Part shown: piece by piece, positions 25,989 through 35,362 of the stretch
How the letters are laid out: each line of letters begins with the position of its first letter
How positions within the stretch are numbered: the stretch's first letter is position 1
DNA from: an uncultured Planococcus sp.
Lineage (GTDB): Bacteria > Bacillota > Bacilli > Bacillales_A > Planococcaceae
DNA length: 64,000 nucleotides
Reading direction: 5' to 3'
Assembly: GCA_947502505.1 (NCBI GenBank)
Contig: CANNAE010000001.1
Span: 62,001-126,000, forward strand
Translations under genes and position numbers: made by a program
The notes under the pieces: model-generated
Seen by the model: only the letters and a program-made list of their open reading frames with translations
Databases searched by the model: none
What the model was told of the DNA's origin: nothing

Positions 25989-27392
25989 ATGTTAAATAAA
26001 CTGGCATTAAAAATCGGCTTATTGTTTTTCGTGTTCATCGTCAGTATTGAATTATTCCTGTTTTCGACGCTTTATGTCACCTTCGTCAATGAACGCGTCG
26101 ATGAAGTGATGTCGAATTTACTTGCGCGGGGCAATACCCATAGCGAGGTGCTCGAGGACAGTTTCAATGACACCACTCTTTCGCACGTGGCGATGATGGA
26201 ATCGTCATCGGATTTTATCGTCATCATCACGGATGAAACGGGTGAGGAACTGACCCATTCCGATACGGTCGAACCGGAAATGCGCGAAGTGCTCGGCCAT
26301 ACCGATATCGAAGAAATTCCGGAACAAGGAGAAATCCTCGAAGACAATTGGCAGGACGAACGCTTTATCGCGACTGACAGCCCCATTACCATCGGAGGGC
26401 AACACCAAGGGCATGTGCTGATGTTCGCTGAGACGAGCCAAATCAAGGAAATGGTCGAGCGCATGAGAAACCAATTCATCCTCGGCGGCCTCATTTCGAT
26501 CGTTTTGACGGTTATCACCATTTTCCTCTTGTCGCGTTTGATCACCTTGCCGCTTATCCGCATCAAAAAGGCGACCGAGCAGCTGGGCAAAGGGCAGGGC
26601 GAAGTGGCGCTCGATATCGAACGCAATGACGAACTGGGAGAACTCGCCAACGCCATCACCCGGCTATCGACGGACCTGGACCGCTTGAAACAAGAGCGCA
26701 ACGATTTTCTGGCGAGCATCTCGCACGAACTCCGAACACCGCTCACCTACATGAAAGGCTACGCCGATATCGCGAGCCGGCCGGGGCTATCAGAAGAAGA
26801 ACGACAGGAATACCTTGCCATCATCCGGGAAGAAACCGGACATTTGACGGGGCTTATCAAGCAATTATTCGAACTTGCCCAACTGGACCATAACCAATTT
26901 TCCATTCAAAGAGAGCAGGTCCCAATCGATGCCCTTTGCCATTCCGTATCGTCACTTGTGCGGCCGGCATTTGATGAAAAAAACATTTCAATCAAGGTCG
27001 AATGCGAGCCGGGACTTATCGCCTGGGTCGACCCGGCGCGGTTCCAGCAAGTGTTGTTGAATATTCTCGATAACGCGCGCAAGCATTCCGAACCGGACAC
27101 CACCGTCAGCTTGCGGGCGCGCCGTGACAAAAAATCCATTGCCATCAGCGTGACAGACCAAGGCGAGGGCATTCCGCAAGAAGACTTGCCGTTTGTCTTC
27201 GACCGCTTGTACCGCGTCGATAAATCCAGGTCACGAATGTCTGGCGGCAGCGGGCTCGGCCTCGCCATCGCCAAGGAGCTGGTCGAATCCCACGGCGGGC
27301 GCATCAGCATCGATTCCACACCGAATGCCGGCACGACTGTCACGATCTTATTGGAAAGAGGGGAGAACCATGCAGAAAATCCTATTGGTTGA
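25989..27392 (+). CDS. Sensor histidine kinase of a copper-island two-component system
   Basis: 467 residues: TM1 (about 10-31), an acidic extracellular domain of about 130 residues, TM2 (162-185), HAMP (about 186-238), HisKA with H246 in SISHELRTP, and HATPase with N box LLNILDNARKHS, G1 DQGEGIP and G2 GGSGLGLAIAKE. RBS AGAGGGA. Its last 23 bp overlap the response regulator gene. The context (DUF305, YdhK, Cys-rich protein, CopB) suggests sensing of copper or cell-envelope metal stress; the sensor domain has no obvious metal motif except scattered H/D/E residues. Confidence 0.92.
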   Translation: MLNKLALKIGLLFFVFIVSIELFLFSTLYVTFVNERVDEVMSNLLARGNTHSEVLEDSFNDTTLSHVAMMESSSDFIVIITDETGEELTHSDTVEPEMREVLGHTDIEEIPEQGEILEDNWQDERFIATDSPITIGGQHQGHVLMFAETSQIKEMVERMRNQFILGGLISIVLTVITIFLLSRLITLPLIRIKKATEQLGKGQGEVALDIERNDELGELANAITRLSTDLDRLKQERNDFLASISHELRTPLTYMKGYADIASRPGLSEEERQEYLAIIREETGHLTGLIKQLFELAQLDHNQFSIQREQVPIDALCHSVSSLVRPAFDEKNISIKVECEPGLIAWVDPARFQQVLLNILDNARKHSEPDTTVSLRARRDKKSIAISVTDQGEGIPQEDLPFVFDRLYRVDKSRSRMSGGSGLGLAIAKELVESHGGRISIDSTPNAGTTVTILLERGENHAENPIG

Positions 27393-28047
27393 TGATGAAC
27401 GGCGCATGCTCGATTTATTGTCGCTATATTTAACGCCCCATCAATATGCATGCACCAAAGCTCAAGGGGCTCAGGAAGCGCTGCGCTATGTGGAAACACA
27501 GGCGTTCGACATCGTCCTGCTTGATATCATGATGCCTGAAATGAGCGGTTTTGAATTGTGTGCGAAAATCCGCAGCTTTTCCGATGTGCCGATTATTATG
27601 CTGACGGCGCGCGAGCAGCAAGAAGACATCGTCAAAGGGCTCAAGCTTGGGGCGGATGATTACATCACCAAGCCGTTTAACGAAGAAGAATTGCTCGCAC
27701 GCATCGAAGCGCTGCTCAGGCGGCAAGCGCCGAAAAACATCATTGAAGTGGGCGGCTTGAAATGGAACGAAGAACGGTTCGAGCTGAGTTTTCGCGGCAC
27801 GCCAATCAAACTGACGCCGAAAGAATTTTTCATGGTCGGCCAATTATTGAAAAATCCCGGAAAAGTGTTTTCCCGCGACCAATTGATCCTGCTTATCTGG
27901 GGCTATGATTCAGAAACGGAAGGGCGCACAATCGACTCGCACGTCCGCAACGTCCGGGAGAAAATCCGCCAGTCCGGCTTTCCGGTCGATAAGCATCTCC
28001 TGACCGTATGGGGCGTCGGCTATAAATGGTTAAACGACATTGAATAA
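27370..28047 (+). CDS. OmpR-family response regulator
   Basis: 225 residues. Receiver domain with the acidic pair DDE (8-10), phospho-acceptor D52 in LLDIMMPEMSG, T79 and K101 (ITKPF); then a winged-helix DNA-binding domain with ELSFRGTPIKLTPKEF and TIDSHVRNVREKIR..VWGVGYKW. RBS GAGGGGAG; the start overlaps the kinase gene by 23 bp, giving translational coupling. Likely targets are the direct repeats in this island (inference). Confidence 0.94.
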   Translation: MQKILLVDDERRMLDLLSLYLTPHQYACTKAQGAQEALRYVETQAFDIVLLDIMMPEMSGFELCAKIRSFSDVPIIMLTAREQQEDIVKGLKLGADDYITKPFNEEELLARIEALLRRQAPKNIIEVGGLKWNEERFELSFRGTPIKLTPKEFFMVGQLLKNPGKVFSRDQLILLIWGYDSETEGRTIDSHVRNVREKIRQSGFPVDKHLLTVWGVGYKWLNDIE

Positions 28048-28055
28048 GCGCATAA

Positions 28056-28092
28056 AAGAGCCAGCTGGAAATGTTCCAGCTGGCTTGTTCTG
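28056..28092. terminator. Terminator between the response regulator and the Cys-rich protein gene
   Basis: GAGCCAGCTGGAA / TTCCAGCTGGCTT stem with a 3-base loop, between convergent genes. Confidence 0.7.
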
Positions 28093-28094
28093 TC

Positions 28095-28427
28095 TTATGC
28101 GATTGAACGGCATGCTTCTGCGCATTTGTGGCACGCTTCCGCACAGTGTTTGCAATGATCGTGCATATCGGCGTGTTTTTGGCATTCGTCGCCGCATGTC
28201 TGGCAAATTTCGGCACAGACCTTCGCTAGCTGTGAGACAAAAGGAGAATTACGTGTGATCGCCTGTTCCAAGTACGCACACATATCGGCGCATTCGCGGT
28301 CTAGCCGGATGCATTCCGCCATCATCTTGACATCGTCTTCTTTCAAGCAAGCGTCGAAGCAATGGTTGCACGCTGCCATACACTCGTGCAGCGTCTCGAG
28401 CAATTGTTGGTGTTGTTCGTGAGCCAT
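28095..28427 (-). CDS. Four-helix Cys-rich copper-binding protein (DUF326/Csp-like)
   Basis: 110 residues, with 15 or so cysteines arranged as CxxxC and CxxC along four helices (CMAACNHCFDAC, CADMC, CAEICQTCGDEC, CKHCAEACHKCAEAC) and several histidines. This is the pattern of cytosolic copper storage proteins that line a helix bundle with thiolates binding many Cu(I) ions. RBS AAGGAGG. Divergent from the CopB-type ATPase; the shared 213-bp region has putative operators. Confidence 0.9.
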   Translation of the reverse strand: MAHEQHQQLLETLHECMAACNHCFDACLKEDDVKMMAECIRLDRECADMCAYLEQAITRNSPFVSQLAKVCAEICQTCGDECQKHADMHDHCKHCAEACHKCAEACRSIA

Positions 28428-28511
28428 TCCAAAAACCTCCTTAGTAGATTTAACTTGTCAGTAAGGAAATTTCCCGCTCGACCTGGAAATAAACGGAATG
28501 TGCCGAACTCC

Positions 28512-28524
28512 ATGGAAATTCCAT
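28512..28524. promoter_or_regulatory. Short palindrome in the csp-like/copB divergent region
   Basis: ATGGAAATTCCAT is palindromic apart from the central base and lies about 85 bp upstream of the Cys-rich protein start. The TGCACAAA motif follows at 28531-28538. Confidence 0.3.
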
Positions 28525-28562
28525 AAAAACTGCACAAATTATGGATATGCCATGCTTGGCAA

Positions 28563-28597
28563 TTCTCGATAATTTCTCGATAATTGGTGCTTATAAT
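28563..28597 (+). promoter_or_regulatory. copB promoter with tandem 11-bp direct repeat
   Basis: TTCTCGATAAT is repeated exactly at 28563-28573 and 28574-28584, covering the -35 zone, with TATAAT at 28592-28597 as -10. No TTGACA-like hexamer is present. This is the layout of a promoter activated by an OmpR-type regulator bound next to RNA polymerase. Confidence 0.55.
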
Positions 28598-28640
28598 GGA
28601 GCCAAGCGAACCAAAATAACGATACAAGAGGTGAAAGTTA

Positions 28641-30737
28641 ATGGCCAAACATGAGGAAACGAAACCGCATGCAAGCAATCATTCACCAAGTACAAAACAT
28701 CAAGGCATGCAAGAAGACGATTCAACCGTCCAGGAAGAGCATGTGCACACAGAACATGAAGGTCACGGAAGTGGACATGGCCATCATGGGCATGGGGGAC
28801 ATGAAGACATGGTAGAAGATTTCAAGAAACGCTTTTTCATCTCGCTGATCCTGACCCTTCCGATCCTGGCGATTTCGCCGATGATCCAGCATTTCATGGG
28901 TGTCGATTGGCGTTTTGACAACGATATGTATGTGTTGTTCGCCTTATCGACCATCGTCTTTTTCTACGGCGGTTGGCCATTTCTCACAGGCGGCATCGCT
29001 GAGTTGAAAGATAAAAATCCAGGCATGATGACTTTGATTGCGCTTGCGATCACCATTGCTTACAGCTATAGCACTGTCGTCGTATTCGGCTGGGACGGCA
29101 ATCAGCTGTACTGGGAGCTCGCGACCTTGGTTGTCATCATGTTGCTTGGGCACTGGATTGAAATGCGCTCCATCACGGGAGCCTCGAACGCGCTCGAACA
29201 GCTCGTCAAATTGATGCCGAATGAAGCGCATCGTCTGGATGAGAATAAACAAATTGAAGATGTACCTTTGTCCGAAATCCGCAACAAGGATTGGGTATTG
29301 GTCAAGCCGGGCGAGAAAATCCCGGTAGATGGTGTCATCGTCGAAGGCCATTCCGCTGTCGATGAATCGATGCTGACGGGTGAATCGATCCCGATTGAAA
29401 AAGAAAACGGCGATGCGGTCATCGGCGGCTCGGTCAATAAAGAAGGCTCTCTCGTCGTGGAAGTCGAGAAGACCGGGGAAGATTCGTATTTGTCCCAAGT
29501 CATCACGATGGTCAAGGAAGCCCAAGAATCAAAATCCAGGACGCAGGATTTAACAAACCGTGCCGCGAAATGGCTGTTCTACTTGGCGCTGGTCGCCGGA
29601 TTCGCCACGCTGGTCGCCTGGCTCGCACTCGGCTACTCATTTGATGTCGCCATTGAACGCATGGTGACGGTCATGGTCATTACCTGTCCGCACGCACTTG
29701 GACTTGCAGCGCCGCTCGTCGTCGCGGTCTCGACATCGATTTCAGCAAAGCAAGGCTTATTGATCCGAAACCGTGCCGATTTCGAGGGCGCACGCAATTT
29801 GAACGCCGTTGTCTTCGATAAAACAGGAACCCTGACGAAGGGGGAGTTTGGGGTCACCGACATTATCGCGAGTGACGGCTATAGCGAAGAACAAGTGTTG
29901 CAGCTCGCGGCAGCGATCGAACAGAATTCGGAACACCCGATTGCGACGGGAATCGTCCAATCGGCAAAAGAACGCAATTTGGCGATCGGCAAAGTCACCG
30001 ATTTCGAATCGATCACCGGTAAAGGCATACAAGGCCAAGTGGACGGCATGAAAATCAACGCCGTCAGCCCCGACTATATCAAAGGCGAAAACTTGTCCTA
30101 TGACGAATCCGTCTTCAATGCATTGTCGGAAGAAGGCAAAACGGTCGTCTTCGTCCTGGCCGATGACAAACTTGCGGGCATGATCGCGCTCGCCGACATG
30201 GTGCGCGACACGGCGAAACAAGCGGTCGCGGCCTTGAAGGAAAAAGGCATCCATTCGATCATGCTGACGGGCGATAACCAAAAAGTCGCCAACTGGGTCG
30301 CCGCACAGCTCGGCATCGAGGAAGTATACGCCGAAGTGCTGCCGGATGACAAAGCGAACCAAATCAAGAAAATCAAAGACAAAGGCTGGCGCGTCGCCAT
30401 GACCGGTGACGGCGTAAACGATGCCCCGGCGCTTGCGACCGCTGACCTCGGCATCGCAATCGGCGCAGGGACAGATGTTGCGATGGAAACGGCAGACGTC
30501 GTGCTCGTCAAAAGTAACCCGAATGATGTTGTTGCGCTCATCGAGTTATCCAAAAAAACCTACCGCAAAATGGTTCAGAACTTGTGGTGGGCGACCGGCT
30601 ATAATATTTTCGCCATCCCACTCGCGGCCGGCGTTTTAGCACCATGGGGCATCATTGTCAGCCCCGCTGTAGGTGCCGTGTTCATGAGCTTAAGCACAGT
30701 AATTGTCGCGATCAATGCGAAACTGCTAAAAGCGTAA
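28641..30737 (+). CDS. copB: CopB-type P1B copper/silver-translocating ATPase
   Basis: 698 residues. N-terminal His-rich tail ([20 protein letters not shown], within residues 33-55) replaces CxxC domains. Seen: TGES actuator motif, the membrane metal motif C349-P350-H351 ([11 protein letters not shown]), phosphorylation D393 in DKTGTLT, HP motif (EHPIATG) and GDGVNDAP hinge. The CPH motif and His-rich N-terminus define the P1B-3/CopB group, which exports Cu or Ag from the cytoplasm. RBS AGAGGTG. Completes the metal island. Confidence 0.94.
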   Translation: MAKHEETKPHASNHSPSTKHQGMQEDDSTVQEEHVHTEHEGHGSGHGHHGHGGHEDMVEDFKKRFFISLILTLPILAISPMIQHFMGVDWRFDNDMYVLFALSTIVFFYGGWPFLTGGIAELKDKNPGMMTLIALAITIAYSYSTVVVFGWDGNQLYWELATLVVIMLLGHWIEMRSITGASNALEQLVKLMPNEAHRLDENKQIEDVPLSEIRNKDWVLVKPGEKIPVDGVIVEGHSAVDESMLTGESIPIEKENGDAVIGGSVNKEGSLVVEVEKTGEDSYLSQVITMVKEAQESKSRTQDLTNRAAKWLFYLALVAGFATLVAWLALGYSFDVAIERMVTVMVITCPHALGLAAPLVVAVSTSISAKQGLLIRNRADFEGARNLNAVVFDKTGTLTKGEFGVTDIIASDGYSEEQVLQLAAAIEQNSEHPIATGIVQSAKERNLAIGKVTDFESITGKGIQGQVDGMKINAVSPDYIKGENLSYDESVFNALSEEGKTVVFVLADDKLAGMIALADMVRDTAKQAVAALKEKGIHSIMLTGDNQKVANWVAAQLGIEEVYAEVLPDDKANQIKKIKDKGWRVAMTGDGVNDAPALATADLGIAIGAGTDVAMETADVVLVKSNPNDVVALIELSKKTYRKMVQNLWWATGYNIFAIPLAAGVLAPWGIIVSPAVGAVFMSLSTVIVAINAKLLKA

Positions 30738-30746
30738 AAAATATGC

Positions 30747-30786
30747 AAAAAGAGCCTATACTCTTGATAGAGTGTAGGCTCTTTTA
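30747..30786 (+). terminator. Terminator after copB
   Basis: AAAGAGCCTATACTC / GAGTGTAGGCTCTTT stem followed by TAAAG; 10 bp after the stop codon. Confidence 0.8.
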
Positions 30787-30877
30787 AAGAAATTGGAGAA
30801 AAATGGAGAGAAGAACGGTTTAGGCGACATAATATTAAATGAACGAAGCACGCCTGAAGCTAAGCTTCTATTTCAAT

Positions 30878-31393
30878 TTAGACAGATACTTTTTTTCGCA
30901 AAATCTCATCAAACACGAAAAAGATCACCGCCACAATTACCGCGAAATACATGACCGGTCCGAGAAACAGGTAAGACAAGAGGCCGAATCCCACATGAAT
31001 AAGAAAAGCGAGCGGGAGCCGGTAGCGTGTTGTACGGGAAGTCACCAAATCAGAAAACGACGAAACCGGAATCCCGTAAACGACGCTTCCAAATAAGAAA
31101 ACGATGAAATAAAAAACAGTTAGCAGTAAAGCTGAGAAATCCATCCCTTCATCCAGAAGGGTCGAACCCATAATCATAAGCAAGCCAAAAGCTGTCAAAG
31201 ATAAGGAAGCATAAAGCGCGGCCTTGCCTTTTCGGAATAAGGCCTCGTCGTTATAGAGCTTTTTGCGAATGATCGGCAAAGAGGTCAACACGATTAAACT
31301 TAATGCGATTTTCAATTGGATCCAAAAGAAACTGCCCCATATCACAAACGCCAAGACAGATAAAACGAGTATGTATATAAAAGCTTTGTACAT
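30878..31393 (-). CDS. Integral membrane protein, 171 aa
   Basis: About six hydrophobic helices with a basic loop (PIIRKKLYNDEALFRKGKAA, about residues 40-59) and a basic C-terminus (ILRKKVSV). RBS AGGGGGA upstream. No family recognised. Stands alone. Confidence 0.75.
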   Translation of the reverse strand: MYKAFIYILVLSVLAFVIWGSFFWIQLKIALSLIVLTSLPIIRKKLYNDEALFRKGKAALYASLSLTAFGLLMIMGSTLLDEGMDFSALLLTVFYFIVFLFGSVVYGIPVSSFSDLVTSRTTRYRLPLAFLIHVGFGLLSYLFLGPVMYFAVIVAVIFFVFDEILRKKVSV

Positions 31394-31482
31394 GCAGATT
31401 CCCCCTGTTTATATTGTAACAAGTTAAAGTCTATCGAACTAGATAAACAAGAGGTGCAAGGGAGATATGCAGGCACAAGCTA

Positions 31483-31518
31483 AAAAAGGGACAAAACAGC
31501 TGCTTTGTCCCTTTTTAG
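31483..31518. terminator. Terminator of the mini-lipoprotein gene
   Basis: AAAAAGGGACAAAACAGC and its complement GCTGCTTTGTCCCTTTTT; T-rich on both strands. Confidence 0.75.
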
Positions 31519-31532
31519 CGTTGGATGGGCGA

Positions 31533-31652
31533 TCAAATTCCAGCTGTAATCGACGGCCCGTCCGCTTCGTATTGCGGTTTTTCGTTCTGTTCGCCGCATC
31601 CCGCGAGCAATAGCGCACTGGCCAGAAACACTAGCAATAATTGGCGCTTCAT
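31533..31652 (-). CDS. Mini-lipoprotein, 39 aa
   Basis: MKRQLLLVFLASALLLAGCG followed by only about 19 mature residues (EQNEKPQYEADGPSITAGI). Lipobox LAGC, cysteine 19. RBS GGAGGAGGG is optimal and a terminator follows, so it is very likely expressed. The mature part is too short for a domain; it may be a lipopeptide precursor, a signal, or a truncated gene. Confidence 0.7.
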   Translation of the reverse strand: MKRQLLLVFLASALLLAGCGEQNEKPQYEADGPSITAGI

Positions 31653-31903
31653 CGCAATCCCTCCTCCAATGGTATGTAATGAACTATGAGGGGAAGCGAA
31701 TTGCATGTGTTCTGGCTGTAGTTTGGCACAGTCATCCTTGTATATGTTGATGCTATTATACCACTCGAGTGTGCGGGAAACTGCCACTTTGTACTGAATA
31801 ATCTGTGAAAGTAAGTTATACTAGAATTACCCATATTTTCAATAATATCTAGTTTCAATAATAATCTATGCATCTATTTCACTCAACGAAAAGGGGCGAT
31901 GAA

Positions 31904-32614
31904 ATGATCTTGCATACCGAAAGCTTTGGAACTGGCGAGCCGCTGGTGTTTTTGCATAATGGCTTGCTAACCGGGCTGACTGATTTCGAATTTCAACGCG
32001 ACCATCTGAAAGGCCGCTATCATGTCATTTTGCCCGATCTGCGGGGGCACGGAGAATCGGCCAGCGACGAATTGGATAGGTTTTTTGAAGACAATGCGGC
32101 CGATTTGGCAGAAACCTTCGACCATCTAGGCATCGAAGCTGCTCATATCGTCGGCGCATCGCTCGGGGCTTTGGTCGGCATAATTTTCGCGAAACGTTAC
32201 CCTGCGAAAGTGAAAAGCCTAGCGATTTCCGGCGTGATTGCCGAAAAACCAGCCAATTGGCCAGAATTGCACAAGCAGGAGGCTCACAAATGGCGGCAAA
32301 TTCTGCATTACGAAGAAGCCATTACTTATTACAGCCAAATGCACAAAGGCGATTGGCGCAAGTTCATCGAAATGGGGCAAGCTGAGGATTGGTATCCATT
32401 CGAGGAAACAAAAGACCTGTCGGATATCGGCTCACCAGTCCTTTACATCGCAGGCGAAGGCAACCCGCGTGAAGTGGAAGGCGTCTTGTATTATCCAGGC
32501 AAGCATGATCATGTACACGTCTCGGTGATTCCGTTCGCGTCTCATTTGGTTCATGCCGAACAAGCGGAAGTGTATACACAAACGCTCGAATTGTTCCTAA
32601 GCCAGATCGACTAA
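31904..32614 (+). CDS. Alpha/beta hydrolase
   Basis: 236 residues. Seen: GEPLVFLHNG (oxyanion region, about 14-23), DLRGHGESA, nucleophile elbow VGASLGALVG (serine near 99), and a late HLVHAEQ carrying the catalytic histidine; the acid is probably the aspartate or glutamate near YIAGEGN. The HN in place of HG at the oxyanion turn is unusual. Substrate unknown. Start MILHTESFG follows AAAAGGGGCG. Confidence 0.85.
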   Translation: MILHTESFGTGEPLVFLHNGLLTGLTDFEFQRDHLKGRYHVILPDLRGHGESASDELDRFFEDNAADLAETFDHLGIEAAHIVGASLGALVGIIFAKRYPAKVKSLAISGVIAEKPANWPELHKQEAHKWRQILHYEEAITYYSQMHKGDWRKFIEMGQAEDWYPFEETKDLSDIGSPVLYIAGEGNPREVEGVLYYPGKHDHVHVSVIPFASHLVHAEQAEVYTQTLELFLSQID

Positions 32615-32636
32615 TCAGGAGAGGGGTTCGTATCTC

Positions 32637-33008
32637 ATGAGAAAATTGATTGTACTGTTGGCGGCGCTGCTTTTTCTCGGCGGCTGTTCAGAAGGCGACC
32701 GCTATAATTTTAAAGGAAGCGGCGACAATTGGGATGTATTCTATACCGTTGACGTAAGTTCAGAAGACAGCAAGGAAGCGACCGGAAAAATCGTCTACAC
32801 GGGCGAAGAGCCGCCTCCTGAGACGATTATCTATGCCATCGAATCTACCGCTGGGGGAACCAGTGCCAATGTCTCCGTTGATGAAGGCGAAGTAGTGGTC
32901 GGCAGGAGCGCCTGCGAAGGCTGTGCCGTCATCGAGCAAGGCGAAGAGTTGGATGTGGAGATCAAATGGGACGGGCAAGTCGAAGAGATCGAGCTGACGA
33001 CAGAATGA
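32637..33008 (+). CDS. Small lipoprotein, 123 aa
   Basis: Signal peptide with lipobox LGGC (cysteine 17). The mature domain is acidic with CEGC-type cysteines (SACEGCAV, about 91-98), probably an immunoglobulin-like beta fold. RBS AGGAGAGGGG. 22 bp after the hydrolase gene. No family recognised. Confidence 0.75.
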   Translation: MRKLIVLLAALLFLGGCSEGDRYNFKGSGDNWDVFYTVDVSSEDSKEATGKIVYTGEEPPPETIIYAIESTAGGTSANVSVDEGEVVVGRSACEGCAVIEQGEELDVEIKWDGQVEEIELTTE

Positions 33009-33048
33009 ACATGCCTCAAGAATTGGACATGACAGAGGAGCGTTTTTG

Positions 33049-33495
33049 ATGAACACAACGAGAAGCCATGGGTTTCAATTTCTGGACTTTTTATTTATGG
33101 AAGAACAAGAAATCCATCAGTTTGAGACCATTGCCGGTTCCTTTGCCGTCATTAGATGCGAAGGCAAAACACTTATGGTTTACAACAAATGGCGCGAGCA
33201 ATGGGAATTGCCGGCTGGAGCGAGAGAAGGACAGGAAACCTCAAAAGAATGTGCCGTGCGAGAATTATACGAAGAATCGGGCCAGCAGATTGAGGACTTG
33301 GAGTTTAAAGGTTTGCTCAAACTTCAGCATACGGATACGCAGGAAATCAAATACAATCCGGTTTTTCTTGGAACGGTAGAGAAGCTGCAGCCCTTTATCC
33401 CGAACGGCGAAACAACAGAAATGAAACTGTGGGATACAAAAGAAGAGATTGGCGTACTGGATGAAATGGACATCAAAATTCTCGATTACATCTAA
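33049..33495 (+). CDS. Nudix hydrolase
   Basis: 148 residues. Nudix box: AGAREGQETSKECAVRELYE then ESGQ, fitting GX5EX7REUXEEXG, with Q where a hydrophobic residue is usual. Preceded by FAVIRCEGKTLMVYNKWR. ATG at 33049 lies 8 nt after AGAGGAG; the preceding TTG is less likely. Adjacent to a second Nudix gene 29 bp downstream. Confidence 0.85.
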   Translation: MNTTRSHGFQFLDFLFMEEQEIHQFETIAGSFAVIRCEGKTLMVYNKWREQWELPAGAREGQETSKECAVRELYEESGQQIEDLEFKGLLKLQHTDTQEIKYNPVFLGTVEKLQPFIPNGETTEMKLWDTKEEIGVLDEMDIKILDYI

Positions 33496-33524
33496 GCGTA
33501 AGACATATTATGGAGGGTAGATTT

Positions 33525-33938
33525 GTGAAAGAAGACAAAATAGTTTGGCGTGGTGCGGCTGGAGTGGTCATCGATCGAGACAAGATTCTCATGGTGAAAT
33601 CAAAAACATCCAGCAAATGGAGCATCCCGTCTGGAGAAATCGAACTGGGTGAAACCCCGCAACAAGCGTGCGTGAGGGAAGTGTGGGAAGAAACGGGCTT
33701 TCGCGTCGAGGTGAAAGAACAGCTTCACACGAAAAGTGTGCAAATCGGCAATTACGAAGTCACCAGCCATTATTTTCTATGCGAGCTCATGTCGGGGGCT
33801 ATTTGCTTCCAGGATCCCGACAACGAAATCGAGGAAATCGTGTGGAAAACAGAAGCCGAACTGAAAGAGCTGCTTCACGATTATCCGGAAGATCAACAAC
33901 ATCTCATCAAGTTCATGAATCGAGCCGCTTCCATTTAA
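33525..33938 (+). CDS. Nudix hydrolase (GTG start)
   Basis: 137 residues. Nudix box SGEIELGETPQQACVREVWE then ETGF, all conserved acidic residues present, after GAAGVVIDRDKILMVKSK. GTG chosen because GGAGGG lies 7 nt upstream. The two Nudix genes and the following P-loop gene are closely spaced and likely co-transcribed; they are not close copies of each other. Confidence 0.87.
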   Translation: MKEDKIVWRGAAGVVIDRDKILMVKSKTSSKWSIPSGEIELGETPQQACVREVWEETGFRVEVKEQLHTKSVQIGNYEVTSHYFLCELMSGAICFQDPDNEIEEIVWKTEAELKELLHDYPEDQQHLIKFMNRAASI

Positions 33939-33967
33939 TATCAAACGAATAGATTGAAGGTGTGTAT

Positions 33968-34537
33968 GTGAACAGGCTAGCGGTCATCACTGTAGGCAAA
34001 ACCCATAGCGGCAAAACGACATTCGCCAAAACGCTCGAGCGGCGGCTGGGCAATGCCATCGCCATCGACCAGGACAATCACGCAGAAATCCTGCGAAGCT
34101 ATTATCCAGCGCTAGTCCCAAAACAAGGGGCGAATGCGATCAAGTATGCCCTGACGCAGACCATCGTCGATCATGCGGTCGATCACAGCTATTGCCACAT
34201 CATTTTGTGCAACGCCAACCGCAACCGAAAAGGCCGCTTGAAGCTGTTGGAGTTTTACCAAAGCAAAGGCTTCACGACCATTTTGGTGAACTTTGACATC
34301 GCGGAAGATGTGCTCGAAGCGAGAATCGATCAAGCTGGGCGTGACACTTCCATCTTGCGCACTGTTGCTTCCTTTTACGATGTGCTTGAGCGGCAACGAG
34401 CCGAATCTCTCGAGGGCCCCGGCGTCACGCCCGCACCAGGCGAAGCGGATTATTTGTTTACCGTAGCGAATGAACAGCAAATCGAAGCCGCTATTTCAGC
34501 AATCCGCAAACTAGCCGCAAGGGGAGAAAGCTCATGA
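33968..34537 (+). CDS. P-loop kinase-like ATPase (AAA_33 type)
   Basis: About 189 residues. Walker A VGKTHSGKTTFAK at the N-terminus, then AIDQDNHAEIL and a later region with arginines (EARIDQAGRDTS) resembling the lid of zeta-toxin/gluconate-kinase-like small-molecule kinases. The substrate is unknown. GTG start at 33968 (or 33962) behind GAAGGTG. Its end overlaps the next gene by 4 bp (ATGA). Confidence 0.75.
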   Translation: MNRLAVITVGKTHSGKTTFAKTLERRLGNAIAIDQDNHAEILRSYYPALVPKQGANAIKYALTQTIVDHAVDHSYCHIILCNANRNRKGRLKLLEFYQSKGFTTILVNFDIAEDVLEARIDQAGRDTSILRTVASFYDVLERQRAESLEGPGVTPAPGEADYLFTVANEQQIEAAISAIRKLAARGESS

Positions 34538-34968
34538 AGAAACTGTCGGTCGTGCTGATGTGCTTGTTCGCAGCGTTCGTTTTATCAGCATGCCAGAACA
34601 GCTTAATTAGCGCAGAGCAACGGAATGCGGACAAACTCATCTTGCACCAAATGGAGCGTTTCGGGGAAGTGAGAGAAAATACGCGTACCGAAGTGACCGA
34701 TGCACAAACGATTGAGTTATTCGCCGATGCCATTTCGCGTGCCGATAAATTCCAGGGCGTGGCGAATGTAGTGGATCCGGATTTCCAACTGGACTTCGGA
34801 GGAAAGACATTCTATCTTTGGGTGTCAGAAGATCAAGGTTCCGTCATGGACGAGTCCGATACCCATGCGCTCTACACGCTGAAAGCAAAAGATGCCGAGG
34901 CACTCTATAGCTATCTGTCGTCAGAAAACCTGCTCGATGGATTGACTGACCATAGAGGAGGAAGATAA
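34534..34968 (+). CDS. Lipoprotein, 144 aa
   Basis: Signal peptide with lipobox LSAC (cysteine 20). The mature domain is alpha/beta, with FQLDFGGKTFYLWVSEDQG in the middle (in part). It starts inside the end of the kinase gene (ATGA overlap), RBS AGGGGAG. No family recognised; such domains occur in anti-sigma-linked or uncharacterised surface lipoproteins. Confidence 0.75.
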   Translation: MKKLSVVLMCLFAAFVLSACQNSLISAEQRNADKLILHQMERFGEVRENTRTEVTDAQTIELFADAISRADKFQGVANVVDPDFQLDFGGKTFYLWVSEDQGSVMDESDTHALYTLKAKDAEALYSYLSSENLLDGLTDHRGGR

Positions 34969-35244
34969 ATGAAGAAGTTTTTTCTATCCACAGCTGGCGG
35001 GCTCGTTCTTGGGCTAATCCTATCGTTCACTTTTATGGACTATGAAAGCAGCTGGATGCACCACACCCAAAGAGCGGGTGTTGACCAAGTGGTGAAAGAA
35101 ATGGATTTCGATTTTGTCTTCTTTTCCACAATTCTTGTGCTCGTTATTTCCATACTCATCTTTGCAGTCTGGACTTTCATCGAAAAGAAAAAGGATGAAA
35201 GCTTCATCAGGAACTTGGAAAATGATAAAAAACGAGACAACTAA
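34969..35244 (+). CDS. Small membrane protein, 91 aa
   Basis: Two hydrophobic helices (about 5-23 and 50-68) flanking an extracellular loop with SSWMHHTQRAG; charged cytoplasmic tail. Follows the lipoprotein directly, with GGAGGAAG inside that gene's last codons as RBS. Unknown function. Confidence 0.7.
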   Translation: MKKFFLSTAGGLVLGLILSFTFMDYESSWMHHTQRAGVDQVVKEMDFDFVFFSTILVLVISILIFAVWTFIEKKKDESFIRNLENDKKRDN

Positions 35245-35362
35245 AATTTCTCTGAAGCATCTCACAGCAGATGCTTTTTTCTATGCCGTTATTTTTTCGC
35301 TTAAACGGGGATACAAGGAAAAGCAGTGAAATTCATTAGCGAAATAAGAGGAGGATCATCAC

